From contig NZ_CP102294.1 of NCBI RefSeq assembly GCF_025144665.1, forward strand, positions 2,716,016-2,780,015: 64,000 nt of DNA. The letters are read 5' to 3'. The stretch is from Alistipes ihumii AP11 (GTDB lineage: Bacteria > Bacteroidota > Bacteroidia > Bacteroidales > Rikenellaceae). Below are positions 23,342 through 31,888 of the stretch, piece after piece. A program made the position numbers and the translations under genes. Each line of letters starts with the position of its first letter. Position 1 is the first letter of the stretch. The notes under the pieces were generated by a model. It was not told the origin of the DNA. It ran no database searches and was given only the letters and a program-made list of their open reading frames with translations.

Positions 23342-23914
23342 TTATTCGCTGAAGTCCAGATTGCTGGGTTTAGGCAATGCGTCCCATCCGCTTTCGTTCG
23401 TCGTCGCCACGGAACGGTCGACCACCTCGAAGCTCAGGTCGCTGAACCAAATCTTCCCCGTACCGTCCAGCAGAGCGCCGTAGGCTAAGTTGGTCGCCTG
23501 CTGCGGCACGTCGAGCACGATCTCGTACTTTTTCCATCCGGTCGTGCCGCGAACGGCCCGCCCATGCATATTGTCGAAAGCGAGCGACCGAGCGCCCTGT
23601 CCGTCGACGCGGAACCAGAATCCGGCCCAGCCGGCCACGTCCTGCGACTTCATGTAGCCGCTCATCCGGACTCGTTTGCCGGCGTACTCGGAGGGCAGGC
23701 ACTGCTGCATCAGCGTTCCGAACCCGTCGATCTCCGGTTCGATCGACTGAATCGTGGCCGCATGGCGACCGTTCATCGTAACGGTAGGATCGGTTCCCAT
23801 TCGATAGCTGTCCGGCTCGTTACCGGCTGAAAACCAGTTCTTCGGCACGTCGAAAGAGCACAATAGAACCACCATGGCGACGAGAGTCGTCCCCCTCAAA
23901 ACGTTCGTTTTCAT
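23342..23914 (-). CDS. Exported protein sharing the BlaR1-like sensor domain
   Basis: A 190-residue protein with an N-terminal signal sequence (MKTNVLRGTTLVAMVVLLCSF). The Cys could be lipidated but the lipobox is poor. The mature part begins DVPKNWFSAGNEPDSYRMG and contains DGFGTLMQQCLPSEYAGKRVRM, WAGFWFRVDGQ and GWKKYEIVLDVPQQA. These look like a beta-sandwich of the carbohydrate-binding-module type, an inference from pattern. The same domain forms the C-terminus of the BlaR1-like protein encoded just upstream, with 268 bases almost identical. It may bind the same ligand in the periplasm or be a decoy or partner. Confidence 0.75.
   Translation of the reverse strand: MKTNVLRGTTLVAMVVLLCSFDVPKNWFSAGNEPDSYRMGTDPTVTMNGRHAATIQSIEPEIDGFGTLMQQCLPSEYAGKRVRMSGYMKSQDVAGWAGFWFRVDGQGARSLAFDNMHGRAVRGTTGWKKYEIVLDVPQQATNLAYGALLDGTGKIWFSDLSFEVVDRSVATTNESGWDALPKPSNLDFSE
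23462..23729 (-). repeat. Duplicated segment, copy 1
   Basis: These 268 bases match 24088-24355 with about eight substitutions and no gaps. Flanking sequence in both genes is much less similar, so the duplication or conversion tract has sharp ends within coding sequence. Confidence 0.85.
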
Positions 23915-24015
23915 GACGATAAGATTTTAATTATGCCTACTTCTTGTCGAGCGGTGTTCGGCACGTCCGCTATAAATCGCCTACGAGGATCCGACTGACC
24001 GACCGTTCTCGCCGC

Positions 24016-25443
24016 TCATCGGACGGTGACCGGCACGTTGCGATCGACCGTCTCGAAGGAGAGATCGGAAATCCATATTTCACCAGTACCGTCCAGCAGA
24101 GCGCCGTAGGCTAAGTTGGTCGCCTGCTGCGGCACGTCGAGCACGATCTCGTACTTTTTCCATCCGGTCGTGCCGCGAACGGCCCGTCCGTGCATATTGT
24201 CGAAAGCGAGCGGCCGAGCGCCCTGTCCGTCGATGCGGAACCAGAATCCGGCCCAGCCGGCCACGTCCTGCGATTTCATGTAGCCGCTCATCCGGACCCG
24301 TTTGCCGGCATACTCGGAGGGCAGGCACTGTTGCATCAGCGTTCCGAACCCGTCGCCCGGCACATCGGTATCCCGCCGAATAGCGACCGTCGGCTTACCG
24401 TCTTTCGTTTCGTCCGGATCGATACCTATCCGGTAGGCCTCGACTCGCGTTCCCGCCGCGAACCAGTCCTTCGGTATCCGATTCTCCCCCCGAACGAATG
24501 GAGACGTCCCGCTATGGAGCCCGTCCGTTCCGACCGGACGTCCGAAAGCCAGTGCCGTGACGAACAGCAGCGGTACGTAAGCCAACGCTTTCCACCCGGA
24601 CCGGCTCCGCACGCGCCCCATCATCCGGATACGTCTTTTCACCGAACAGTCTCCGTGAAATCCCGTTGCCTGAGCGAACAGTTTCTCGCCGACGCACTTG
24701 CGAATAACGAGCATCTGATAGGAGCGACGCTCGACTCCCTGGCCGAGCACGTAACGGTCGGCCTGAAACTCGTGAATCTCCCGCATGTCCCGGCGGATCA
24801 ACCAAATAAAAGGATCGAACCACAGGACGACCTGGCACAGATTGAGAAAAAGCGAATCGAAAAGATGACCGAAACGACGGTGCGCATCCTCGTGGGTCAG
24901 TATCTCCTGGGAATTGTATTCGAAATCACGTCGGGATATGACCACGTAGCGTCCCAACGAACAGGCCGTCGTATCGTCCGGAACCACGATCAGCCGGCAT
25001 TTGCCATGCTTCAGCGTCTTACGGCCCAAAATCAGCCGTATCGTAACGATCGCTTCACGAAACATTTTTACCAGCAAGAACAGCACTCCGACACTATACG
25101 CGAGGAGGAGCAAGCCGGCCCACGACAGCCCGGGCGCGGGGCGCTCGGATATTCCGTGCGGAGAATCGTTCGTTTCCCCGGCAACGAAGACCTCCGGTTT
25201 CCGCTCCGCGTCTGGCTCTCTTCCGACCTCAGAGGTCGCAACAGCGACAGGGGAATGAGCGGTCGTCGGGACCGGTACGGGCGACGGCAGCAAAGGCACT
25301 ACGAACGCGCAGACCGCAATCAGCAGCAAGATAGCCCGGTTCAGGCCAAAACACGTCTCTTTCCTCATCAAAAGGAAATAGCATGCGTAGAGCAATGCCG
25401 TAACAGCCGACGCTTTCAGCAAATAGATCAGCAATCCGTTCAT
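24016..25443 (-). CDS. BlaR1/MecR1-type M56 metallopeptidase with unusual sensor domain
   Basis: A 475-residue membrane protein. Helices lie at about 4-25, 36-53, 106-127 and 284-301. The zinc motif is HEDAH at 184-188 (HExxH), with a further acidic zinc ligand region at EIHEFQAD near 222. In BlaR1 such a peptidase is activated by ligand binding outside and leads to cleavage of the BlaI repressor. The C-terminal extracytoplasmic part (about 320-475) is not a penicillin-binding domain but a sandwich-like domain with WAGFWFRIDGQ and GWKKYEIVLDVPQQA, shared with the next gene. The gene overlaps blaI by four bases. The ligand is unknown; antibiotic sensing should not be assumed. Confidence 0.87.
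   Translation of the reverse strand: MNGLLIYLLKASAVTALLYACYFLLMRKETCFGLNRAILLLIAVCAFVVPLLPSPVPVPTTAHSPVAVATSEVGREPDAERKPEVFVAGETNDSPHGISERPAPGLSWAGLLLLAYSVGVLFLLVKMFREAIVTIRLILGRKTLKHGKCRLIVVPDDTTACSLGRYVVISRRDFEYNSQEILTHEDAHRRFGHLFDSLFLNLCQVVLWFDPFIWLIRRDMREIHEFQADRYVLGQGVERRSYQMLVIRKCVGEKLFAQATGFHGDCSVKRRIRMMGRVRSRSGWKALAYVPLLFVTALAFGRPVGTDGLHSGTSPFVRGENRIPKDWFAAGTRVEAYRIGIDPDETKDGKPTVAIRRDTDVPGDGFGTLMQQCLPSEYAGKRVRMSGYMKSQDVAGWAGFWFRIDGQGARPLAFDNMHGRAVRGTTGWKKYEIVLDVPQQATNLAYGALLDGTGEIWISDLSFETVDRNVPVTVR
24088..24355 (-). repeat. Duplicated segment, copy 2
   Basis: Partner of 23462-23729, offset 626 bases, same strand. It encodes the conserved sensor-like domain of the BlaR1-type protein. 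Confidence 0.85.
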
Positions 25444-25814
25444 GGCTTCTCATTTTGAGATCCGGCTTCGACCTGCCGGATCAGTTCCTTGATTTCCTCG
25501 GGAGTGATTTTCTTCTCCTCCACGAACATGGACAATACGGAGAGATAGGAGCGATTGAAATACTTGCCGACCGCATTCTGCAGCGACATCCGGCCGAACT
25601 CCTCGCGCGACAGGAGCGGAAAATAACGGTAAGTCGTCCCGAAACGCTCGTGACCGACAAAACCTTTTTCTTCCAGACCCCGCACGATCGTCGATACGGT
25701 GTTGTAATGCGGCTTCGGCTCGTCCATATCCCGAATGAGATCGTGAACGAACAGCGCTCCCCGATCCCAGAACCGCTCCATAATCTCCTCTTCTCGATTA
25801 GTCAGATGTTTCAT
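25440..25814 (-). CDS. BlaI/MecI/CopY-family repressor
   Basis: A 124-residue winged-helix repressor. It starts MKHLTNREEEIMERFWDRGALFVHDLI and contains PHYNTVSTIVRGLEEKGFVGHERFGTTYRYFPL, the recognition helix and wing of BlaI. A dimerisation tail follows (EEKKITPEEIKELIRQVEAG). BlaI proteins bind dyads in their own promoter and are released when the partner BlaR1 protease is activated. The partner gene overlaps by four bases and two matching dyads lie upstream, one between the promoter elements. Autoregulation is strongly suggested. Confidence 0.94.
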   Translation of the reverse strand: MKHLTNREEEIMERFWDRGALFVHDLIRDMDEPKPHYNTVSTIVRGLEEKGFVGHERFGTTYRYFPLLSREEFGRMSLQNAVGKYFNRSYLSVLSMFVEEKKITPEEIKELIRQVEAGSQNEKP

Positions 25815-25858
25815 CTCGTCGACAGTTGGTTTCCATTCGTTTCATAAGGCTCTCAATG

Positions 25859-25888
25859 CAAATATAACTATATTTTTTAGTTTACAAA
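25859..25888 (-). promoter_or_regulatory. Promoter of the blaI-blaR1 operon
   Basis: On the minus strand TTTG (25888-25885), an 18-base spacer and TATATTTG (25866-25859) form a near-ideal Bacteroidetes promoter, about 45 bases before the blaI start. An AACTA-N7-TAGTT dyad fills the spacer. Confidence 0.75.
25866..25882. promoter_or_regulatory. BlaI operator candidate 1
   Basis: The dyad AACTA-N7-TAGTT sits between the -33 and -7 elements of the blaI promoter, where a bound repressor would block polymerase. ACTA/TAGT half-sites resemble operators known for the BlaI/CopY family. Confidence 0.65.
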
Positions 25889-25906
25889 CGAAAAATACAT
25901 TATTTT

Positions 25907-25923
25907 AACTATAAAATTTAGTT
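25907..25923. promoter_or_regulatory. BlaI operator candidate 2
   Basis: A second AACTA-N7-TAGTT with identical arms but a different centre lies 41 bases from the first, close to four helical turns. Two repressor dimers could bind the same DNA face. Confidence 0.6.
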
Positions 25924-26177
25924 GAACAATTATTGTTTTGATAATCAGTGTAATATAATTATCGATTTCGCGCAAGATATTCCGATTCCTCGGTGCCGGT
26001 ACGGTTCCGCAGCGGACATGAGCCGAAAGGTCGCTCGGTTCGGGCCGTGTGTTCCGCCATGCGTGTCCGGAAAAAAAACGGCCGGGAAGATTCCGGTTCG
26101 ACTAAATTTGCTACCTTTGAAGTCCGTTTGCGGGCGTGCGGCGCCGACCGGGTATATCTCGCCCCAAAAGACAGGCT
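25924..26177. other. Divergent spacer between blaI and aspS
   Basis: No gene. It contains a plus-strand TACCTTTG at 26112-26119, a perfect -7 box about 60 bases before the aspS start, without a clear -33 TTTG. The left part is AT-rich and carries the blaI regulatory dyads at its edge. Confidence 0.5.
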
Positions 26178-27956
26178 ATGAAAAACGAAACGATGTACAG
26201 AACACACACCTGCGGAGAACTCCGCATGGAAAACCTGAATCAGACCGTCACGCTGGCCGGCTGGGTACAGAAAGTGCGCAACCTGGGCGCGATGACCTTC
26301 ATCGACCTGCGCGACCGGTACGGCATCACGCAGCTGGTCGTCGAGGAGCACTCGTCCGCCGAGTTGCTCGAAACGGCCTCGCATCTGGGCCGCGAATACG
26401 TGATCCGCGCGACGGGCCGCGTCGTCGAACGGGCATCCAAGAACGCCAAGATACCGACCGGCGAAATCGAGGTGGTGCTCGAAAGCCTCGACGTGCTGAA
26501 CGCTTCGCTGACTCCGCCGTTCACGATCGAGGATCAGAGCGACGGAGGCGACGAACTGCGGATGAAATACCGCTTTCTGGATCTGAGGCGCAATCCGCTC
26601 CGCAACGCGCTGATGCTGCGTCACCGGATGGCTCACGAGATACGTAACTTTTTGGATAGCCGGGGATTCCTCGAGATAGAAACTCCTTACCTGATCAAGT
26701 CCACGCCCGAGGGAGCGCGCGACTTCATCGTGCCGTCGCGGATGAACCCGGGCGAGTTTTACGCGCTGCCGCAGTCTCCGCAGACTTTCAAGCAGCTGCT
26801 GATGGTCGCCGGATACGACCGCTATTTCCAGATCGTCCGCTGCTTCCGCGACGAGGACCTGCGGGCCGACCGTCAGCCCGAGTTCACTCAGATCGACTGC
26901 GAGATGTCGTTCGTCGACCGCGAGGATATCCTGAACGTATTCGAGGATTTGGCCAAGTACCTGTTCCGAACGATTCTGGGCAAGGAGTTCACCGAAGCCT
27001 TCCCCCGCATCGGCTGGACCGAAGCTATGGAAAAGTATGGCTCGGACAAGCCCGACCTGCGCTTCGGCATGACGTTCAACGACCTGAGCAAAGAGGCCCG
27101 GGGCAAAGGATTCGGCGTATTCGACTCGGCCGAGTATATCGGAGCGATCTGCGCCGAGGGCTGCGCCGGATACACGCGCAAGCAGCTCGACGCCCTGACC
27201 GAATTCGTCAAACGTCCCCAAATCGGAGCCAAGGGCTTGGTTTACGTGCGCTGCGAAGCGGACGGCAGCTATCGGTCGAGCGTCGACAAGTTCTACGGAC
27301 AGGAGGACCTGGTCCGGTGGGCCGCCCGATGCGGAGCCAAGCCGGGCGACCTGCTGCTGATTCTGAGCGGTCCGAAAAAAAGCACGCTATCGGCCTTGTG
27401 CGAGTTGCGGCTGGAAATGGGCGAGCGGCTCGGACTTCGTCCCCACGACCGGTTCGCGCCGTTGTGGGTCGTCGATTTCCCGTTGCTCGAATGGGACGAC
27501 GAGACGCAGCGTTACTATGCGATGCACCATCCTTTCACGTCGCCCAAGAGCGAGGACCTCGCGCTGATGGACACCGACCCGGGTCGCGTCCGTGCCAATG
27601 CCTACGATTTCGTCGTGAACGGCGTCGAGGTCGGCGGAGGCTCGATCCGTATTTTCGACTCGGAGCTCCAGCAGAAAATGTTCCGCGTACTGGGCTTCTC
27701 GGCCGAAGAGGCCGAGAAGCAGTTCGGTTTCCTGACGAACGCTTTCAAGTACGGCGCCCCTCCCCATGGAGGTATCGCTTTCGGGTTCGACCGCTGGTGC
27801 GCGCTGTTCGGAGGAGCCGACTCGATCCGCGATTACATCGCCTTCCCGAAGAACAACTCGGGCCGCGATACGATGATCGACTCGCCCTCGATCGTGTCCG
27901 ACGCCCAGCTCGACGAGCTGTCGCTGTCGGTCCGCGAGCCGCAGCAGCACGCATAG
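26178..27956 (+). CDS. aspS: Aspartyl-tRNA synthetase
   Basis: A class II synthetase of about 592 residues that charges tRNA-Asp. The OB-fold anticodon domain starts [17 protein letters not shown], then [23 protein letters not shown]. The catalytic core has motif 2 in [20 protein letters not shown] and motif 3 in [15 protein letters not shown], with the bacterial GAD insertion between. I chose the ATG at 26178; the frame is open upstream but that part is not family-like. An ATG at 26193 is the alternative. Confidence 0.96.
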   Translation: MKNETMYRTHTCGELRMENLNQTVTLAGWVQKVRNLGAMTFIDLRDRYGITQLVVEEHSSAELLETASHLGREYVIRATGRVVERASKNAKIPTGEIEVVLESLDVLNASLTPPFTIEDQSDGGDELRMKYRFLDLRRNPLRNALMLRHRMAHEIRNFLDSRGFLEIETPYLIKSTPEGARDFIVPSRMNPGEFYALPQSPQTFKQLLMVAGYDRYFQIVRCFRDEDLRADRQPEFTQIDCEMSFVDREDILNVFEDLAKYLFRTILGKEFTEAFPRIGWTEAMEKYGSDKPDLRFGMTFNDLSKEARGKGFGVFDSAEYIGAICAEGCAGYTRKQLDALTEFVKRPQIGAKGLVYVRCEADGSYRSSVDKFYGQEDLVRWAARCGAKPGDLLLILSGPKKSTLSALCELRLEMGERLGLRPHDRFAPLWVVDFPLLEWDDETQRYYAMHHPFTSPKSEDLALMDTDPGRVRANAYDFVVNGVEVGGGSIRIFDSELQQKMFRVLGFSAEEAEKQFGFLTNAFKYGAPPHGGIAFGFDRWCALFGGADSIRDYIAFPKNNSGRDTMIDSPSIVSDAQLDELSLSVREPQQHA

Positions 27957-28320
27957 CGTCTCTCTGTTTCCCTGACGAGGAAAAAATCCGAAAACAGCAC
28001 GATGCTCCGGTCCGAAGCCGGGGCATCGCGCTATCTGAAAATGCCCGCAATCGGGCATCTGCCGGAACGTTTCGAAGTCGAACCTGCATAAGCCGTTTCG
28101 CAAGATTCGGCCGAATTCATGTCCGCCCGAGATGTCAGGCTCTTGCTTATCGGGACCGACCCTCCGCGGTCTCGAAACCGGTTTTGGCGAACAGACCGGC
28201 CAAATGATCCTTTTGCCGGCGTTTCATGCGGCTTTTGACTGCGAATACGGACAACCGTTTCCATCCGCCGCAGCGAGACGGTCATGAAAAAACGGGCGAC
28301 ATTTTTTTCAGAAGGCCCTC
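27957..28320. other. Spacer after aspS
   Basis: About 365 bases before the structured leader of the next gene. I see no recognisable gene, terminator or promoter box. Confidence 0.4.
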
Positions 28321-28401
28321 CGTTTCAAATTCGTTACAAAATCGTTGCGGAGCTTTGTCCTACCGAACAAAGCGAAGTTTAACCCGATAAAATTTGAAAC
28401 G
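28321..28401 (+). promoter_or_regulatory. Nested inverted repeats in the leader of a PepSY-like gene
   Basis: CGTTTCAAATT (28321-28331) pairs exactly with AATTTGAAACG (28391-28401). Within it GCTTTGT (28352-28358) pairs with ACAAAGC (28367-28373) around an 8-base loop. The outer stem ends two bases before the ATG at 28404. In RNA it would hold the ribosome-access region; in DNA it could be a cruciform or binding site. Confidence 0.6.
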
Positions 28402-28403
28402 CT

Positions 28404-28844
28404 ATGAAAAAGTTCTTATTTCTCGCGGCCGCCCTGCTGGCCCTCGGAATTTCCACCGCGTGCGCCGACAGCGACCGCCCGATCGACGTGGCTCAGCTTC
28501 CCCAGAAGGCGCAGCAATTCATTCAGAAGCATTTCGCCGGCGAAAAAGTCGCTCTGGCCAAGGTGGAGCGCGATTTTCTGGAAGTCCGCTACGAGGTGAT
28601 CTTCACCGACGGCGCGAAGGCCGAGTTCTACAAGGACGGCGAATGGAAAGAAGTGGATTGCCGTTATTCGTCGGTTCCCGCTGCGGTGATCCCCGCGCAG
28701 ATCGCGCAGTACGTGTCCGGACACTATCCCGATGCGTCCATCGTGCAGATCGACCGTGACAAGCACGACTACGAGGTCAAACTCTCCAACGGATTGGAAC
28801 TGACGTTCGACCTGAAGTTCAATCTGATCGATATAGACGACTGA
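28404..28844 (+). CDS. Exported PepSY-like domain protein
   Basis: A 146-residue periplasmic protein with a signal sequence (MKKFLFLAAALLALGISTACA). Two PepSY-like units follow: LPQKAQQFIQKHFAGEKVALAKVE...YEVIFTDGAKAEFYKDGEWKEVD and VIPAQIAQYVSGHYPDASIVQIDRDKHDYEVKLSNG. This matches the Bacteroidetes PF11396-type family. Members are thought to bind or inhibit partners at the envelope; function is unproven. The next gene encodes a longer lipoprotein built from similar units, and a close paralogue lies at 38993-39436. Confidence 0.85.
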   Translation: MKKFLFLAAALLALGISTACADSDRPIDVAQLPQKAQQFIQKHFAGEKVALAKVERDFLEVRYEVIFTDGAKAEFYKDGEWKEVDCRYSSVPAAVIPAQIAQYVSGHYPDASIVQIDRDKHDYEVKLSNGLELTFDLKFNLIDIDD

Positions 28845-28897
28845 CGCCGTGCGACGACGGAATTACGTACATACCCGATACTGAATGTGAGAAAGTT

Positions 28898-30169
28898 ATG
28901 AAAAAGTTCGTTTTCATTGCAACGATAGCCTGTGCGGCATGTATGCTGTACGGATGCGACAAGAGCGAAGACGGAGGCGGTCCGGCGGTAAGTCCCCGGG
29001 CGGAAGCGGCTCTGTTGGCGAGATACCCTGCGGCGACCGATGTCGTATGGAGAACCAGCGGCAATTATTCCGTGGCCGAGTTCAGTTTGCCGGCCGTGCG
29101 CGCCGCAGTCCACGGCGGGCGGGACCACGCTGCCTGGTTCGATGACGGGGGCGAGTGGTACATGACCGAGACGGATATCGTTTTCGGCTCCCTGCCGTCA
29201 GCCGTGCAGGCGGCGTTCCGCGACAGCGAGTATGCCGGGTGGCGGATCGACGACGTGGATATGCTCGAGCGCGAAGGTGTCGAAACGGTTTATGTGATCG
29301 AGGCGGAAGGCCGGTCCGGAGGCCGGGAGACCGAGGTCGATCTCTATTATTCTTCTGACGGCGTGCTGGTTAAGAAAGTCGTGGACGCCGATTCCGACTA
29401 CGATTACGGCGATTACATTCCCGCACGGCCTACCGGCGAAGCGGAGAGTTTCGTACAGACGCGTTATCCCGGGGCCCGGATCTTGGATGTCGAGCGCGAG
29501 AACGGCATGACCGAGGTTGAAATCCTCGACGGAACCGTATGCCGCGAGCTGCTTTTCGACGCGACGAACTCGTGGGTGCATACCAAGACCGAGCTGAATG
29601 CAGGGGAGGTCCCCGCGTCGATCATGCAGGCCCTTTCCGCTTCGGAATATGGCGGGTATCGTATCGATGACGTCGATCGCTACGAGACTCCGCAGAAGGA
29701 GTTCTATCGCTTCGATTTGGAATCGGCCTCCGGCGACGTGAAGATCGACATTGCCTTGGACGGGACGCTGAGCGTCGTGACGCCGGAGATTTCCGGGCCC
29801 GGAACCGGGAACGGTTCGATGCTGGACGATGCGGCTGCGCGGTTCATCGCCGAAAAGTATCCGAATGCCCTGGTTCGGGAATTCGATTGGGACGACGGCT
29901 TGCTCGAAGTGGAAATTTACCACGAGGGTAAGGAAAAAAGCGTTTGCTTCGATGGGGCCGGCCGGTGGGTGAAGACCGAGTGGGACGTGAGGCTTTCCGA
30001 ACTGCCTGATGCCGTAAGGACGGCCATAGCCGGGTCGCAGTATGCGTCGTACCGCGTGGACGATATAGAATACGTGCAGACGTCCGGGACCGAATATTAC
30101 CGGATAGAGTTGGAACGAGGCGATTCCGAGGCGACGCTGCGCGTCGATGCGAGCGGAAACATGCTGTGA
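28898..30169 (+). CDS. Lipoprotein with repeated PepSY-like units
   Basis: A 423-residue lipoprotein: the signal ends in LYGC with the lipidated Cys20. At least three tandem units of about 125-135 residues repeat the pattern helix, WYMTE or WVHTKTE, LP(s)AVQAAF or ASIMQAL, then AGWRIDDVD, GGYRIDDVDRY and ASYRVDDIEY. This is the PepSY-like fold in multiple copy. It lies 53 bases after the single PepSY-like gene, probably in one operon. It is expected in the periplasm or at the outer membrane. No catalytic motif is seen. Confidence 0.82.
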   Translation: MKKFVFIATIACAACMLYGCDKSEDGGGPAVSPRAEAALLARYPAATDVVWRTSGNYSVAEFSLPAVRAAVHGGRDHAAWFDDGGEWYMTETDIVFGSLPSAVQAAFRDSEYAGWRIDDVDMLEREGVETVYVIEAEGRSGGRETEVDLYYSSDGVLVKKVVDADSDYDYGDYIPARPTGEAESFVQTRYPGARILDVERENGMTEVEILDGTVCRELLFDATNSWVHTKTELNAGEVPASIMQALSASEYGGYRIDDVDRYETPQKEFYRFDLESASGDVKIDIALDGTLSVVTPEISGPGTGNGSMLDDAAARFIAEKYPNALVREFDWDDGLLEVEIYHEGKEKSVCFDGAGRWVKTEWDVRLSELPDAVRTAIAGSQYASYRVDDIEYVQTSGTEYYRIELERGDSEATLRVDASGNML

Positions 30170-30233
30170 GTTGTCTGAGGACTTCCCGACATGATAATAA
30201 GGGAGGAGTCCGACGAGTCGCTCTTTTACGATT

Positions 30234-30267
30234 TCACCCCTGTCAGCATGATTTCTGACAGGGGTGA
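30234..30267. terminator. Bidirectional terminator
   Basis: A perfect 13-bp stem (30234-30246 with 30255-30267) and an 8-base loop, followed by TTTCTATTTT on the plus strand and preceded by A/T-rich sequence on the other. It separates two convergent genes. Confidence 0.85.
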
Positions 30268-30426
30268 TTTCTATTTTAGGGACTGAATGAACAGCCTCTC
30301 GGTCGGTCCGCTCCGTTTGTCCGGTTCCGGCGCACGGGCGGACTCGTCGTTCCGGGGGAGCGGCCTGTGCCGGGAATCGTTGCCGTCCCTTGTCAAGGGA
30401 AAATCGGTGCGGAGAGAAGGGACGGC

Positions 30427-31566
30427 CTATTGCTGTGCAATGAAAGCCTCCAGACGCTTGACCGCAGCGGCCGATGCTTCTTCGCCCGGCTGAGGCGCTT
30501 CTTCGGGGATCGCTCCGGCTACCAGATTCAGGCAAAGGTCGAATCGCTCGGCAGCGAGCGCCGCGTCGATCAGGGGCTTGACCAAGGCTTCGAGCAAGCT
30601 TCTCAGCGGAAGGCTACTACCTCCCAAAGACAACTCGAAGCTCGGATCGATCATCGAGATAACGGTAGAGAGCAGGCCGAATACCGGAGCGGTCTGCTCC
30701 TTGCTGACATATACGGTCATCTTGTCGCCCTCCTTCTTGAAATAGAGCGGAATACCCACCGTTGTGATCGTTCCCGGATCGAGCGGGCCGAGCTGAGCCT
30801 TGCTCGGATCGTTCTTGAGCATCAGGTTCAGGTTCGGTACCAGATAGAGGGCGTCGTCCTTTACGTACCATTTGATCGCGTTCAGCGGGCTATGCACGAA
30901 TACGGGATGAATCGTGTCGTTGCTCAGGGCCGGCATCATGTCGTTCAGCAGGTTGGAGTTGTAGGTCGCCGTCAGGTTGCCGTCCGCCTGAAAGTCGATA
31001 TTGACGACGGCCATCGAGCCTTTGAGCAGTACGCCCAGAATCTGGACGATGAATTGCGAGCCGCTGATATCCTGCTCCGTTTCGATCGAGATGGGGGTCA
31101 GCGTGGCCGTACCGAAGTCGTCCGTTTCGAGATTCAGGTTCCACACGCCGATGATGTCCGACTTGTAGGTCGGGGTCAGGTTCAGCGTCAGCCGGCCGTC
31201 GCGCAGCTCGCCGCTCAGCGTGATGTCGCGCGAGGCGTTGCTGCTCGTGCCTTCGAAGACGTTGAACAACGGCGTGGTCATCTTCACGTCGGTGAATGTC
31301 AGGCCGGTTTCGCCCGGAACCGCATAGTCGGGAATCGAAATCGTCAGCTGGTTGGCGTCGGAGCCGCTGATCTGGGCCGTTTCGCCCGAGAGCAGCAGGA
31401 CGCTCTGGCCTCCCACGTTGATCTGCAGCTTGTCTCCGGTATAGGAGCCTACGGCCTCGTCCAGCGGAACGGAGTAGTTGGCCGTTGCATTGTCGTCGTC
31501 GTCGCATGCGGTCATAAGAAGCGCCGCGCACAGAACGGGAAGGGCAGACAGGAGAATTTTTTTCAT
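30427..31566 (-). CDS. DUF4925-like lipoprotein
   Basis: A 379-residue lipoprotein with lipobox LMTAC (Cys21) followed by an Asp-rich linker (CDDDDN), an arrangement often linked to surface lipoproteins in Bacteroidetes. The N-terminal half (SVPLDEAVGSYTGDKLQINVGGQ through GELRDGRLTLNLTPTYKSDIIGVW) is rich in beta strands and resembles DUF4925 lipocalin-like domains. The C-terminal half has VHSPLNAIKWYVKDDALYLVPNLN. It is transcribed alone. Function unknown. Confidence 0.72.
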   Translation of the reverse strand: MKKILLSALPVLCAALLMTACDDDDNATANYSVPLDEAVGSYTGDKLQINVGGQSVLLLSGETAQISGSDANQLTISIPDYAVPGETGLTFTDVKMTTPLFNVFEGTSSNASRDITLSGELRDGRLTLNLTPTYKSDIIGVWNLNLETDDFGTATLTPISIETEQDISGSQFIVQILGVLLKGSMAVVNIDFQADGNLTATYNSNLLNDMMPALSNDTIHPVFVHSPLNAIKWYVKDDALYLVPNLNLMLKNDPSKAQLGPLDPGTITTVGIPLYFKKEGDKMTVYVSKEQTAPVFGLLSTVISMIDPSFELSLGGSSLPLRSLLEALVKPLIDAALAAERFDLCLNLVAGAIPEEAPQPGEEASAAAVKRLEAFIAQQ

Positions 31567-31888
31567 GTTGAATTTTTAAGTTAAGTTTAATTAATGATGG
31601 TGCTCGTATGCACTGTTTGTTTCCGTTTTTCGTCGTTTACGAGCGGATGACGATCCTGGCCGAGGAAGGTTTTCCGATTTTGCTGTTATTGTTTATCCGC
31701 TTCATAACGAGAATATTCCTTGCTTTTCGGTTCCGAATCGCTAAAGCATACAACGCCGGCGGGGCCGAAAAGTTACAGCCGTGCGCTTTTTCCGTTTTTT
31801 ATTTGGAAAAGTGAAACCATGTGGATTATCTTTGCTCCATTCCCCGTTTTTGTCCGAATGCGGGGAGCGTGAATTTAAATGCTCTTCT
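31567..31888. other. Divergent spacer with promoter for the PCMD lipoprotein
   Basis: No gene. A good plus-strand promoter lies at 31802-31834; I do not see a clear minus-strand box for the DUF4925 gene. Confidence 0.5.
31802..31834 (+). promoter_or_regulatory. Promoter of the PCMD lipoprotein gene
   Basis: TTTG at 31802-31805, a 21-base spacer and TATCTTTG at 31827-31834. The ATG follows about 55 bases later, which supports the start at 31889 rather than the upstream in-frame codons. Confidence 0.65.

Noticed and set aside
24016..25814. Beta-lactam resistance regulator
   Set aside because: The pair resembles BlaI/BlaR1, but the sensor is not a penicillin-binding domain and no beta-lactamase gene is near.
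26136..26177. Longer start for aspS
   Set aside because: The extra 14 residues are not family-like; the OB-fold begins just after the ATG at 26178.
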